Numbered from the stretch's first letter, positions 27,408-36,664 are shown. The stretch is 64,000 bases of DNA from Corallibacter vietnamensis (GCF_039537875.1 NZ_BAABBI010000001.1:1550001-1614000), one strand, 5' to 3'. Translations and numbers: made by a program. Notes: generated from the sequence alone by a model not told the origin.

Positions 27408-28172
27408 TTAGGAGTTTTTATTAATAAGTTCTTTTGCTAAACTTAAGTAGTTGCTAGCGCCTTTACTACCTGCATCGTAATTAATAATGCTTTCACCGTA
27501 GCTAGGAGCTTCACTTAAACGTACATTTCGCTGTATAATGGTTTGAAATACCATATCATTAAAATGTTTTTGTACTTCTTCTACAACTTGATTTGATAAC
27601 CTTAAGCGAGAATCATACATGGTTAGCAATAAACCTTCAATATCTAATGTTTTGTTATGTATTTTCTGAACACTCTTTACAGTGTTTAATAATTTGCCTA
27701 GCCCTTCTAATGCAAAATATTCGCATTGTATTGGGATAATAACAGAATCTGATGCTGTTAATGCATTAAGCGTTAATAATCCTAAAGATGGAGCGCAATC
27801 AATTAAAATAAAATCGTATTCGTCTTTGACTTCTTGTAATGCTTTTTGTAGCATATACTCACGCGCATCTTTATCTACCAATTCAATTTCAATGGCTACT
27901 AAATCTATATGAGCAGGTACTACATCTAGATTTGGAGAATCTGTTTTAATAATAGCGTCTTTTACAGAATTGGTGTGTTCTAAAAGCTGATATGTCCCAA
28001 TTTCTACAGTTTCAACATCTATTCCTAATCCAGATGTTGCATTTGCTTGTGGGTCGGCATCTATTAATAGTACTTTTTTCTCAAGAACTCCCAAAGAAGC
28101 TGCTAAATTTACAGATGTAGTTGTTTTTCCTACACCACCTTTTTGATTAGCAATTGCTATAATTTTACCCAT
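27408..28172 (-). CDS. parA: chromosome partitioning ATPase ParA
   Basis: A 254-residue ParA/Soj ATPase. Deviant Walker A QKGGVGKTTTSVNLAA, Walker A' LIDADPQANAT, Walker B DFILIDCAPSLGLLT. Lacks an N-terminal HTH, so it is a chromosomal type and not an autorepressing plasmid type. First gene of the operon that runs down to the DUF6122 gene. Confidence 0.97.
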   Translation of the reverse strand: MGKIIAIANQKGGVGKTTTSVNLAASLGVLEKKVLLIDADPQANATSGLGIDVETVEIGTYQLLEHTNSVKDAIIKTDSPNLDVVPAHIDLVAIEIELVDKDAREYMLQKALQEVKDEYDFILIDCAPSLGLLTLNALTASDSVIIPIQCEYFALEGLGKLLNTVKSVQKIHNKTLDIEGLLLTMYDSRLRLSNQVVEEVQKHFNDMVFQTIIQRNVRLSEAPSYGESIINYDAGSKGASNYLSLAKELINKNS

Positions 28173-28300
28173 TAATTGATTTGGTTTTAGTTCCGTAAAA
28201 ATACAATTATTTATTAGGAAATGAAATGGAATTTGTTAACACTTCGTGAATATTAATGTCTTCTGGATATAGCAGTTTTTGTTATTGAAAAAACAGAGCA

Positions 28301-30421
28301 CTAATCAATTAAAATTTCTAGAATTTTAATAGCAGCATCACTTATTTTAGTTCCGGGACCAAATACTGCAACAGCTCCTGCATCAAATAAATATTGATAG
28401 TCTTGTTTTGGTATTACGCCACCAACAATTACCATAATATCATCACGACCATAGGTTTTTAAAGCTTCAATAACTTGTGGTACTAATGTTTTGTGTCCAG
28501 CAGCTAAACTTGACACACCCAAAATATGTACGTCGTTTTCTACAGCTTGTTTTGCAGCTTCTTGTGGTGTTTGAAAAAGTGGTCCAATATCTACATCAAA
28601 ACCAACATCGGCATAACCAGTAGCAACAACTTTTGCTCCACGATCATGACCATCTTGTCCCATTTTTGCAATCATAATACGAGGTCTACGACCATCTTGT
28701 TCTGCAAATTTATCAGCAAGGTCTTTTGCTTTTTTAAAGGATTCGTCGTCTTTTATTTCTTTACTATACACACCAGAAAATGATTTAATTTGCGCTTTAT
28801 AACGTCCAAATGCAGCTTCTAGAGCATTGCTTATTTCTCCTAGAGTAGCACGTTCTCTTGCTGCTTCTACTGCTAAAGCTAGTAAATTTTCTTTTCCGGT
28901 TTTAGCAGCTTCTGTTAAATTTGTTAAAGTGGCCTCAACTTTACTGGTATCTCTAGAAGCTTTTATGCTGTTTATACGATCTATTTGGGAGTTTCTAACC
29001 GTTTGATTATCTACTTCAAGTGTTGTTATTGGGTCTTCTTGATCAAGTCTGTATTTATTTACACCAACAATAATGTCTTGACCAGAATCTATTCGAGCTT
29101 GCTTACGAGCTGCGGCTTCTTCAATGCGTATTTTAGGAATTCCAGATTCTATGGCTTTGGTCATACCACCAAGGTTTTCAATTTCCTGTATAAGAGACCA
29201 AGCTTTTTCAGCAATATCGTGCGTTAATTTTTCTACATAATAGCTTCCTGCCCAGGGATCAACGGTTTTTGTAATATGGGTTTCTTCTTGTAAGAAAATT
29301 TGCGTGTTACGCGCAATTCTAGCCGAAAAATCTGTTGGCAATGCAATAGCTTCGTCAAGTGCATTAGTATGTAAACTTTGTGTGCCTCCAAAAGCAGCAG
29401 CAGCAGCTTCTATTGTAGTTCTAGCAACATTGTTAAAAGGATCTTGCTCTGTTAAACTCCAACCACTGGTTTGACAATGGGTTCGTAATGCTAAAGATTT
29501 AGAGTTTTTTGGATTAAATTGTTTTACCAATTTTGCCCAAAGCATTCTTGCGGCACGCATTTTGGCAATTTCCATAAAATGATTCATCCCAATGGCCCAG
29601 AAGAAAGATAAACGTGGCGCAAAAGTGTCAATATCCATTCCTGCTGCCAGTCCTTTTCTGATATATTCTAAACCATCAGCAAGTGTATAAGCAAGTTCAA
29701 TATCACAAGTAGCACCAGCTTCTTGCATGTGGTATCCAGATATACTTATACTATTGAATTTAGGCATGTTTTTGCTGGTATATTCAAAAATATCTGAAAT
29801 GATTTTCATGGAAGGCGTTGGTGGATAAATGTAAGTATTACGCACCATAAACTCTTTTAGAATATCATTTTGAATGGTTCCTGCTAATTGTTCAGGTTTT
29901 ACACCTTGTTCTTCTGCAGCAACAATATAAAATGCCATTATAGGTAAAACAGCTCCATTCATAGTCATGGATACCGACATTTTATCTAAAGGTATTTGGT
30001 CAAAGAGTACTTTCATGTCTTCAACACTATCTATGGCAACACCAGCTTTACCTACATCGCCGACAACGCGCTCGTGGTCGCTATCGTAGCCACGATGGGT
30101 TGCTAAATCAAAAGCTACAGATAAGCCTTTTTGTCCTGCAGCAAGGTTACGTCTGTAAAAAGCATTACTTTCTTCAGCGGTACTAAACCCAGCATATTGA
30201 CGTATTGTCCAAGGTCTGCGAACATACATGGTGCTGTATGGACCACGTAAGTTGGGTGCTATTCCAGCTACAAAGTTTAGGTGTTCTAAATCTTTGATAT
30301 CTGCTTTTGAGTAGTCAGATTTTACAGGAATGTTTTCAGCTGTGTCAAATTCTGAAATATCAGTATTTGGCTGTGATGAATTAGGTTTTATGGTTATATG
30401 TTGGAGATTTTTTCTGCTCAT
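28301..30421 (-). CDS. mutB: methylmalonyl-CoA mutase large (B12-binding) subunit
   Basis: A 706-residue subunit that interconverts succinyl-CoA and methylmalonyl-CoA with adenosylcobalamin. The TIM-barrel part (~50-550) includes RPWTIRQYAGFSTAEESNAFYR, FDLATHRGYDSD and RTHCQTSGWSLTEQDP. The C-terminal B12 domain (~575-706) has the base-off motif DGHDRGAKV and the downstream GVSSLAAGHKTL and VIVGGVIP. Last gene of the udk-ftsB-mutA-lipoprotein-mutB run. Supports propionate use or propionyl-CoA formation. Confidence 0.97.
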   Translation of the reverse strand: MSRKNLQHITIKPNSSQPNTDISEFDTAENIPVKSDYSKADIKDLEHLNFVAGIAPNLRGPYSTMYVRRPWTIRQYAGFSTAEESNAFYRRNLAAGQKGLSVAFDLATHRGYDSDHERVVGDVGKAGVAIDSVEDMKVLFDQIPLDKMSVSMTMNGAVLPIMAFYIVAAEEQGVKPEQLAGTIQNDILKEFMVRNTYIYPPTPSMKIISDIFEYTSKNMPKFNSISISGYHMQEAGATCDIELAYTLADGLEYIRKGLAAGMDIDTFAPRLSFFWAIGMNHFMEIAKMRAARMLWAKLVKQFNPKNSKSLALRTHCQTSGWSLTEQDPFNNVARTTIEAAAAAFGGTQSLHTNALDEAIALPTDFSARIARNTQIFLQEETHITKTVDPWAGSYYVEKLTHDIAEKAWSLIQEIENLGGMTKAIESGIPKIRIEEAAARKQARIDSGQDIIVGVNKYRLDQEDPITTLEVDNQTVRNSQIDRINSIKASRDTSKVEATLTNLTEAAKTGKENLLALAVEAARERATLGEISNALEAAFGRYKAQIKSFSGVYSKEIKDDESFKKAKDLADKFAEQDGRRPRIMIAKMGQDGHDRGAKVVATGYADVGFDVDIGPLFQTPQEAAKQAVENDVHILGVSSLAAGHKTLVPQVIEALKTYGRDDIMVIVGGVIPKQDYQYLFDAGAVAVFGPGTKISDAAIKILEILID

Positions 30422-30424
30422 TTT

Positions 30425-31108
30425 TTAATGATTATGACCTTCGTGACCTTTATGATCAGTTGCGTTTTTTTGAATAGGTGCATTTTTTATGGCTTTGTTT
30501 GGGAAGCTAACATTAGATGATTCTTCTTTTTTTCCTAATTGAGAAGTGTCTAAATCTTTTAGGTTTTTGTAATAAAAATCTAAAGCAACGTAAAGTCCTA
30601 AATTTCTATCTGTTTTAGTGCTTCTTATGTGAGGTAATAATGCTGGATAAAACAACGTAGCCTCCATACTATTTGTATTAACTAATGCATGAAATGTGGT
30701 TTTTAAATCTTTATTTTGAAAATTTTCTGAAAGACAAGAAATAATCTCTGAATTATAGTTTATTGAGTTGTCTTTTAGTAAATCAGTATTGTTTTTTAAA
30801 GCGTTAAAAATTTCAAGCGTGTGAGGTGTGGCAATTTCTTCAAATTTAACTCTGTTTGCAGCTGCTAATTTAAAGAAACGATTGTATGCAGCAGGTACAT
30901 TTGAATTTTGTTTAAAATAAAACTGTGTAATATCATCTTCAAAGCTATAAAGGGCTTCGTTTAATAGTTTTGCTTCATCAGAGTTTCCACAAATAATTGC
31001 GGTTTCTTTATCAGCAAATTTATAATCTATTACTGTTTTATGTTTGTTTTCGCAATTTAATAGTAATAATGTAATGGCTAAAATTGAAAGTTTTAAAGAA
31101 GTTTTCAT
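30425..31108 (-). CDS. His-tailed lipoprotein inside the methylmalonyl-CoA mutase operon
   Basis: A 227-residue lipoprotein (lipobox LLLLNCEN, about residue 19). No family recognised. The mature part is helical, and the end is rich in His and Gly (ATDHKGHEGHNH), a possible metal-binding tail. It lies between mutA (11 bp) and mutB (3 bp), so it is co-transcribed with both subunits of a cytosolic enzyme, which is odd for an envelope protein. Confidence 0.75.
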   Translation of the reverse strand: MKTSLKLSILAITLLLLNCENKHKTVIDYKFADKETAIICGNSDEAKLLNEALYSFEDDITQFYFKQNSNVPAAYNRFFKLAAANRVKFEEIATPHTLEIFNALKNNTDLLKDNSINYNSEIISCLSENFQNKDLKTTFHALVNTNSMEATLFYPALLPHIRSTKTDRNLGLYVALDFYYKNLKDLDTSQLGKKEESSNVSFPNKAIKNAPIQKNATDHKGHEGHNH

Positions 31109-31119
31109 GATTTTTTTAT

Positions 31120-32478
31120 TTATTCTGTTTGTAATCTGTTTTGTTCATGAGTTTCTGCTAACCTTTTTTCTATGATAGGCTCTATGAGGGTTTTTCTTGT
31201 GTTAGTTTTTACAAAAGGATACAATTCTAGTTCATTTTGCATTTTGTCTTCTAGATTAGGGTGCTTGTTGGTTCCTAATAAAACGATGTCTCCAGAATTA
31301 AACTGCTCTTGTTCTTTTTCGGCACTTTCTTTTATTTTACGTTGAATTGTGCCTTCTTTTAACTGATGAAGAAATCCGCCGTTTTCTTCTATATCTTTAA
31401 ATAATGCAAGAGATTTTTCAGCAAGTTGATTGGTTAAACTCTCAATGTAGTAAGCGCCGTCAGAAGGGTTATTTACTTTATTAAAATAGCTTTCATGTTT
31501 TAAAATTAACAACTGATTTCTAGATATTCGACTTCCAAACTCATTATTTTTATGGTAAATGGCATCGTAAGCTAAATTACAAACGGTATTTGCGCCTCCA
31601 AGAATGGCGCTCATACATTCTGTTGTGCTACGAAGCATGTTGGTGTTGTAGTCGTAAAGTGTTTTATTGCGCTTTGTTGGTATTGAGAATATATGACAAT
31701 TTACATTGGCTTCGTATTCAGAAGCTAGTGTTTGCCACAATAGTCTTAAGGCACGAAGTTTTGCTATCTCAAAAAAGTAATTGGTACCAATGGTTGTATT
31801 GAAAACAATTTTAAGGTTGTTTAATGGTTGCTTTTTTAAATAATTAAGATATTCATTTGCATGAGCTAATGCATAAGCTAGCTGTTGTACAGATGTGGCT
31901 CCGGCGTTTTGGTATAAAGATAAATCTACGCTTAATGTATTTGTGTCTTTAAAAATAAGTTCAAGCTGTTTATGATCTTCATTTAAATTTGAAAACCAAT
32001 TACCTGATTTTGCCAAATTGCCAATGATATCACAATGTATAAACGTGTTGTCTTTATTGGTAGATTTTGTAAGAGTTTCTGTAAAGCTCGAGTTTAAAAA
32101 TTGTAAATGAAAATGTAATGGTGTTTGCGCATTATCAATGTCATTTAGTAAGTGATCTATAACAATGTCTTTATTAGGAATAACAAAAAGTATACTTTCA
32201 GCACCTCTATTTAAGGCTTGTAAGGCTTGCGTGTTTGATTTTTTAGCGTCGGTAACAAAAATAGTTTCACAAATAGCCCATTTAGATGCTTGAGATTTTG
32301 AGTTTTCAGGTAATGTTTCAAATTCATCAGCGTGATAAAATGGTTTGACATCAATTCCTTCGTTTGTTTTCCAAATTAAGGTTTCGTTATAGTCAGCACC
32401 TTTTAAATCTACTTGTATTTTTTGTTTCCACTCCTTTGAGGTAATCTCTGGAAAGTCATTAAATAGCTTGTCACTCAT
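31120..32478 (-). CDS. mutA: methylmalonyl-CoA mutase small subunit
   Basis: A 452-residue non-catalytic barrel subunit. It shares the mutase pattern (EWKQKIQVDLKGADYNETLIWKTNEGIDVKPFY, GTNYFFEIAKLRALRLLWQTL, NEFGSRISRNQLLILKHE) but has no B12-binding domain. I chose the ATG at 32478 (MSDKLFND), which overlaps the ftsB-like stop by 8 bp. A longer version starting at 32508 would run far into the upstream gene. Confidence 0.92.
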   Translation of the reverse strand: MSDKLFNDFPEITSKEWKQKIQVDLKGADYNETLIWKTNEGIDVKPFYHADEFETLPENSKSQASKWAICETIFVTDAKKSNTQALQALNRGAESILFVIPNKDIVIDHLLNDIDNAQTPLHFHLQFLNSSFTETLTKSTNKDNTFIHCDIIGNLAKSGNWFSNLNEDHKQLELIFKDTNTLSVDLSLYQNAGATSVQQLAYALAHANEYLNYLKKQPLNNLKIVFNTTIGTNYFFEIAKLRALRLLWQTLASEYEANVNCHIFSIPTKRNKTLYDYNTNMLRSTTECMSAILGGANTVCNLAYDAIYHKNNEFGSRISRNQLLILKHESYFNKVNNPSDGAYYIESLTNQLAEKSLALFKDIEENGGFLHQLKEGTIQRKIKESAEKEQEQFNSGDIVLLGTNKHPNLEDKMQNELELYPFVKTNTRKTLIEPIIEKRLAETHEQNRLQTE

Positions 32479-32797
32479 CATGTCTTGTTTTAGCAATGCT
32501 GTCTTCATATTCTATAATATAAATATCTTCATTGTCTTTTTTCATATAATATTTTTCTCGAGCTAGTTTTTCTATGCCATCTTCTGTGCTCAATGCTTTT
32601 ATAGCTTTCTTGTCTTTTATTATTTCTTTTTGATAGTATTCTTTTTCAGCTTCAAGTTCATCTATATCAGAATTTAATTCATGATGAATAAGCCAAGAGT
32701 TAGAATCTAAAAAAATCATCCAAACAGCAAACACAACAAGAATTAACAAAAAAACATTCTTGAAGGGTTTAAGGTATTTGTTGTTTTTTAGAGCCAT
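32471..32797 (-). CDS. FtsB/DivIC-like septum formation protein
   Basis: A 108-residue bitopic protein: short basic N-terminus, one membrane helix (~15-30, VFLLILVVFAVWMIF), then a coiled coil (~40-75, ELEAEKEYYQKEIIKDKKAIKALS) and the family motif DGIEKLAREKYYMKKDNEDIYII. Such proteins hold the divisome together. Conserved beside udk in flavobacteria; its end overlaps mutA. Confidence 0.88.
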   Translation of the reverse strand: MALKNNKYLKPFKNVFLLILVVFAVWMIFLDSNSWLIHHELNSDIDELEAEKEYYQKEIIKDKKAIKALSTEDGIEKLAREKYYMKKDNEDIYIIEYEDSIAKTRHDE

Positions 32798-32801
32798 GTT
32801 T

Positions 32802-33410
32802 TTATACTAAACGTTCGTTAATAATAGTTTTTACAATATCAACAGCTACGGTATTATATTTATTGTTTGGTATTATAATATCGGCATATTCTTTCATAGG
32901 TTCTATGAATTGCTGATGCATTGGTTTTAGAGTGTTTTGATAGCGAGATAAAACTTCGTCTAAATCTCTACCACGTTCAGAAATATCACGTTTTAACCTT
33001 CGTATTAATCGTTCGTCACTATCAGCATGAACAAATATTTTTATGTCAAAAAGGTCTCTAATTTCAGGGTGAGATAAAATTAAAATACCCTCTACAATCA
33101 TAACCTTTCTTGGGTGTGTTAATATTGTGTCTCCAGTTCTGTTATGTTTTACAAAAGAATATACTGGTTGCTGAATTGTTTCTCCTTTTTTTAGAGCTTT
33201 TAAGTGAGTTTCAATAAGTTCAAAATCAATAGATCTTGGATGGTCAAAATTTATTTTTACACGTTCATCAAAACTTAAATGAGATGTGTCTTTGTAATAA
33301 GAGTCTTGAGAAATTACACCAACTTCTCCTTCTGGTAGTTGATCTAAAATTTGATTAACTACGGTTGTTTTTCCGCATCCTGTGCCACCAGCAATTCCAA
33401 TAATCAGCAT
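32802..33410 (-). CDS. udk: uridine kinase
   Basis: A 202-residue P-loop kinase that phosphorylates uridine and cytidine. Walker A GIAGGTGCGKTTVVNQI, then ISQDSYYKD, NFDHPRSIDFELI, and VEGILILSHPEIRDLFDIKIFV followed by RLIRRLKRDISERGRDLDEVL. First gene of the operon leading to the mutase subunits. Confidence 0.96.
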   Translation of the reverse strand: MLIIGIAGGTGCGKTTVVNQILDQLPEGEVGVISQDSYYKDTSHLSFDERVKINFDHPRSIDFELIETHLKALKKGETIQQPVYSFVKHNRTGDTILTHPRKVMIVEGILILSHPEIRDLFDIKIFVHADSDERLIRRLKRDISERGRDLDEVLSRYQNTLKPMHQQFIEPMKEYADIIIPNNKYNTVAVDIVKTIINERLV

Positions 33411-33437
33411 GAATTCTTTTTTTTAATAATTAAAAGG

Positions 33438-33445
33438 CAAATTTA
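33438..33445 (-). promoter_or_regulatory. candidate -7 element for udk operon
   Basis: On the minus strand TAAATTTG fits TAnnTTTG and lies about 28 bp before the udk start. No clear TTG at the -33 position. Confidence 0.35.
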
Positions 33446-33463
33446 GTTATTTACTATCGAAAA

Positions 33464-33901
33464 TTATCGTTGAATTTTTGAAACTTTTTCAGTGGTAACA
33501 ATATTAGAAATGTTATTTCCCCAAGCATTGTTAATATAATTCATAACATCAGCAATTTCACTATCAGATAGCCCTAACGGTACCATGGCGCTATTGTAGG
33601 TAATACCGTTTACGGTGATTTTTCCTGTTAGTCCGTATTTTATAGCGTGTATACTTTTTTCTTGGTTATTTTTTAAAAAATCAGATTTAGCTAAAGGAGG
33701 AAATGCTTTAGGAACACCTTTGCCATTAGGCATATGGCATGATACACAAAAATCAGAGTAAACTGTTTTTCCTCGTTGAATACTAGATTTTAGTTCTGGA
33801 TCTTGAGTGTTGTTTATTGCTAAATCCTGCTTACTGTTAGTATTCTTACAAGATGTAACGAGTAGTAATACGATAATGATTAATGATATGTTTTTTAACA
33901 T
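33464..33901 (-). CDS. mono-haem cytochrome c lipoprotein
   Basis: A 145-residue lipoprotein (lipobox VTSCKN, residue ~17) with one class I haem site CVSCH in YSDFCVSCHMPNGKGVPKAFP and the distal Met region NSAMVPLGLSDSEIADVMNYINN. It lies 1 bp after the sugar dehydrogenase gene and is its likely electron acceptor. Confidence 0.92.
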   Translation of the reverse strand: MLKNISLIIIVLLLVTSCKNTNSKQDLAINNTQDPELKSSIQRGKTVYSDFCVSCHMPNGKGVPKAFPPLAKSDFLKNNQEKSIHAIKYGLTGKITVNGITYNSAMVPLGLSDSEIADVMNYINNAWGNNISNIVTTEKVSKIQR

Positions 33902-33902
33902 T

Positions 33903-35000
33903 TTAGTTTAAAAGTTTTACGATTCCTAAATTTTCAATACCTACATAAATGTAACCATCAGGAGCTTGAACTATTGAACGCACACGTCCTAGATTTTCTA
34001 AAATTTTTTCCTCTTTAATAACGGTGTTGTTTTGAATGATACACCTGCTTACGTATTGATATTTTAGAGAGCCAACAAGCAAGTTTCCTTTCCATTTTTT
34101 ATAATTTTCGCTAGAGACAAAAGCCATGCCGCTAGGGGCTATTGATGGATCCCAATAATGAAGAGGTTGTTCCATGCCTTCTTTTTTTGTGATGTCAGTA
34201 AATTTTGTTCCGCTGTAATTTATACCATAACTTATTACTGGCCAGCCATAGTTTTTGCCTGCTTTTATAATGTTTATTTCGTCACCGCCTCTTGGACCAT
34301 GTTCATGAGACCAAATAGCACCACTTTCAGGGTGAATGGTCATGCCTTGAGGGTTTCTATGACCATAACTGTAAATTGCTTTTTTAGCATTAGAGACATT
34401 TATAAAAGGGTTGTCTTCAGGTATAGAGCCATCATCATGCAGTCTGTAAATTTTACCACCATCTCTAGTAATGTCTTGTGGGTTTGTGTCTCTGTCTCCA
34501 CGTTCGCCAATTGAGAAATATAAATAGCTATTCTTGTCAAAAACAATCCTAGAGCCAAAATGTTGCCCTTTTGTAGTGTTCGGTTCAGCTTTATATAGCA
34601 GTTCTTTATTTATTAAAGTGTTATTTTTAATTTTTGCTCGCATTAATGCTGTGTTGCCTCCTTTTCTAGTGCCTTTGGGCGATGCGTAAGTGAAATATAT
34701 CCAACCGTTATTTTTAAAATCAGGGTGCAAAGCTATATCAAGTAAACCACCTTGACCTCTTACATATATTTCTGGTAACCCCGAAATTTCAGTTTTAGCA
34801 CCATTTTTATAATGAATGAGCTTGCCTTCTTTTTCAGTAATTAAAATAGTGTTGTCTGGTAAAAAAGTAAAACCCCAAGGTATTGTTAAGTCAGGAACTA
34901 TAAGTTCGTAATTATTTTTTGTCGTGTCTTTTTTCTCTTGAGCACAAGCTAGAAGACTGATAAATACGATGGTAAATAACAAAGTGTAGTGTCGTTTCAT
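33903..35000 (-). CDS. PQQ-type glucose/sorbosone dehydrogenase-family lipoprotein
   Basis: A 365-residue beta-propeller (GSDH family, like soluble PQQ glucose dehydrogenase and aldose dehydrogenase). Lipobox SLLACAQ. Conserved pieces: IPWGFTFLPD, GGLLDIALHPDFKNNGWIYF, GQHFGSRI, SYGHRNPQGM, HGPRGGDEIN and GKNYGWPVISYG. It oxidises aldose sugars in the periplasm or at the outer membrane and probably passes electrons to the cytochrome encoded next. Last core gene before the tRNA and the element. Confidence 0.9.
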   Translation of the reverse strand: MKRHYTLLFTIVFISLLACAQEKKDTTKNNYELIVPDLTIPWGFTFLPDNTILITEKEGKLIHYKNGAKTEISGLPEIYVRGQGGLLDIALHPDFKNNGWIYFTYASPKGTRKGGNTALMRAKIKNNTLINKELLYKAEPNTTKGQHFGSRIVFDKNSYLYFSIGERGDRDTNPQDITRDGGKIYRLHDDGSIPEDNPFINVSNAKKAIYSYGHRNPQGMTIHPESGAIWSHEHGPRGGDEINIIKAGKNYGWPVISYGINYSGTKFTDITKKEGMEQPLHYWDPSIAPSGMAFVSSENYKKWKGNLLVGSLKYQYVSRCIIQNNTVIKEEKILENLGRVRSIVQAPDGYIYVGIENLGIVKLLN

Positions 35001-35061
35001 AAAAAAAACAGATTGGATATAAATTTAAAAATAATTATTCTTTTAATTTAAAGAAAAGCTA

Positions 35062-35069
35062 TATATTTG
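35062..35069 (+). promoter_or_regulatory. -7 element of the tRNA-Pro promoter
   Basis: TATATTTG matches TAnnTTTG and lies 26 bp before the mature tRNA. The -33 site is T-rich but lacks TTG. Confidence 0.5.
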
Positions 35070-35095
35070 CAGTCCTAAATTGATAACCAATTTTT

Positions 35096-35170
35096 CGGGG
35101 TGTAGCGTAGCCCGGTTATCGCGCCGCGTTTGGGACGCGGAGGTCGCAGGTTCGAATCCTGCCACCCCGA
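35096..35170 (+). tRNA. tRNA-Pro (anticodon UGG)
   Basis: A complete cloverleaf: acceptor CGGGGTG/CACCCCG (35096-35102 with 35163-35169), anticodon stem CCGCG/CGCGG with loop TTTGGGA (anticodon TGG), T arm GCAGG-TTCGAAT-CCTGC, discriminator A at 35170. CCA is not encoded, as usual in Bacteroidota. The integrase gene begins ~230 bp downstream, and the 3' end is the probable attachment site of the element. Confidence 0.97.
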
Positions 35171-35194
35171 CAAAAATGAATACCAATAGAAACT

Positions 35195-35228
35195 AAAACC
35201 TTGTAAATCGTATGATTTACAAGGTTTT
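35195..35228 (+). terminator. terminator after tRNA-Pro
   Basis: A perfect 15-bp stem (35195-35209 with 35214-35228) and a GTAT loop, A-rich before and T-rich after. It lies 24 bp after the tRNA, within the putative left end of the element, so it could also insulate the integrase from tRNA transcription. Confidence 0.85.
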
Positions 35229-35270
35229 ATGGTTTTTGGGTTATCATAAGAATTGAATTAATATGGTTTA

Positions 35271-35322
35271 ATTCGGTTCACAATTCGGTTCACAGTTTCA
35301 AAACACAAAAAGTGTGAACCGA
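35271..35322. repeat. two tandem plus one inverted copy of TCGGTTCACA near the integrase
   Basis: ATTCGGTTCACA occurs twice head to tail (35271-35282, 35283-35294), and the inverse TGTGAACCGA is at 35313-35322. Clustering between the tRNA end and the integrase suggests arm-type integrase or excisionase binding sites. This is inference from position. Confidence 0.7.
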
Positions 35323-35401
35323 TAGATACTTAAAACTCTGTAATTGAAATAGTTGATTTGACTTTCGTCTTGAATGAATGTTTAACAAAAAGACGACAAC
35401 T

Positions 35402-36655
35402 ATGCAATCACAAACCACCTTCAGTTTATCATTTTGGGTAAACGCAACGCGTGCAAAAAATAACCGAGTTTCTGTTTATGGCAGAATAACTGTTAATGGT
35501 AAACGAGCAAATATTAGTTTAAAACGAAAAGTAATTGTATCTGAATGGGATTCCAACAAAGGAAGAGCAAGAGGGAACAAACAAGAATCAAGACTACTCA
35601 ACAGGTATTTAGACCAGATCAAAAATAGAATATATGAAGCTCATGACGAACTTGTAAAAGAGAAAGCGTTTATCTGTGCTCAATCCATTAAAGCAAGATT
35701 TCTGGGAGAGGACAACGAAGAATATTCTTTACTTACATTGGTAGATTACCACAATACCCAAATGAGCGAATCTTTAAGCTATGGTACTTTAAAGAATTAT
35801 TTCACTACCCAAAAGTATATCAAACTATTTCTTAACAAAAAGAAAATTCAAGACATCTATTTGTCTCAATTAACGTTTCGGTTTTTGGTTGACTTTGAAA
35901 AGTTCTTACGTTCCTATGTTCCGGAGGACCATCAAAAACAAATGGAAAACAACACGGTTATGAAACATATTCAACGACTTCGTAAAATGGTAACATTGGC
36001 ATATAAAATGGAATGGATAGATAAAGACCCTTTTATAAAATTCAAACCAACGTATATCAAAAATGAACGTGAGTTTTTAAGTGAGGATGAATTGCAATCT
36101 ATTATCGAAAAAGAATTTGAAATAGAAAGACTGGGGCTCGTTAAGGATTTGTTTGTTTTTAGCTGCTATACTGGTTTATCATACATTGATGTCATGAACC
36201 TCAACGAAGACAATATCACCTTTGGTATTGATGGCGGAAAATGGATAATCACCAATAGACAAAAAACACATAACAAAGTAAAAATCCCACTACTTCCAAT
36301 TGCTGAAGAATTAATTCAGAAATACAAAGGGCATATCAAAACCAAGAAAACAAAAACCTTATTTCCTAATATTTCAAATCAAAAGCTCAACTCGTATTTA
36401 AAAGAAATTGCGGATTTATGCAAAATCAAAAAGAATCTAACTTTTCATATTGCTCGTCACACTTTCGCAACCACAGTTACTTTAAGTAATGGTGTGCCTA
36501 TTGAAACTGTATCAAAACTTCTTGGTCACTCTAAAATCGCTACTACTCAAATTTATGCAAAAGTTATTGAAAGAAAAGTAAGTGGAGATATGGCTTTATT
36601 AAAGTTGAAACTATCAAAACAAGTCCAAAAGCGAAAAATTAAATTTAATGGTTAA
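35402..36655 (+). CDS. tyrosine recombinase (CTnDOT-type integrase)
   Basis: A 417-residue site-specific recombinase. The N-terminal arm-binding domain (~5-90) reads FWVNATRAKNNRVSVYGRITVNGKRANISLKR. The core-binding domain (~110-205) is followed by the catalytic domain: CYTGLSYIDVMNL (Ser where Arg I is expected, as in IntDOT), the Lys in RQKTHNKVKIPL, HIARHTFATTVTLSN (His-x-x-Arg), LLGHSKIATTQIYAKV (His and nucleophile Tyr). I use ATG at 35402 (MQSQTTFS) as start; an in-frame ATG at 35378 adds eight residues. Its place next to tRNA-Pro makes it the integrase of the element to its right. Confidence 0.95.
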   Translation: MQSQTTFSLSFWVNATRAKNNRVSVYGRITVNGKRANISLKRKVIVSEWDSNKGRARGNKQESRLLNRYLDQIKNRIYEAHDELVKEKAFICAQSIKARFLGEDNEEYSLLTLVDYHNTQMSESLSYGTLKNYFTTQKYIKLFLNKKKIQDIYLSQLTFRFLVDFEKFLRSYVPEDHQKQMENNTVMKHIQRLRKMVTLAYKMEWIDKDPFIKFKPTYIKNEREFLSEDELQSIIEKEFEIERLGLVKDLFVFSCYTGLSYIDVMNLNEDNITFGIDGGKWIITNRQKTHNKVKIPLLPIAEELIQKYKGHIKTKKTKTLFPNISNQKLNSYLKEIADLCKIKKNLTFHIARHTFATTVTLSNGVPIETVSKLLGHSKIATTQIYAKVIERKVSGDMALLKLKLSKQVQKRKIKFNG

Positions 36656-36664
36656 GAAATCATT

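Noticed and set aside
26502..28300. A parS centromere site near parAB
   Set aside because: I looked for a 14-16 bp GC-containing palindrome and saw none here.
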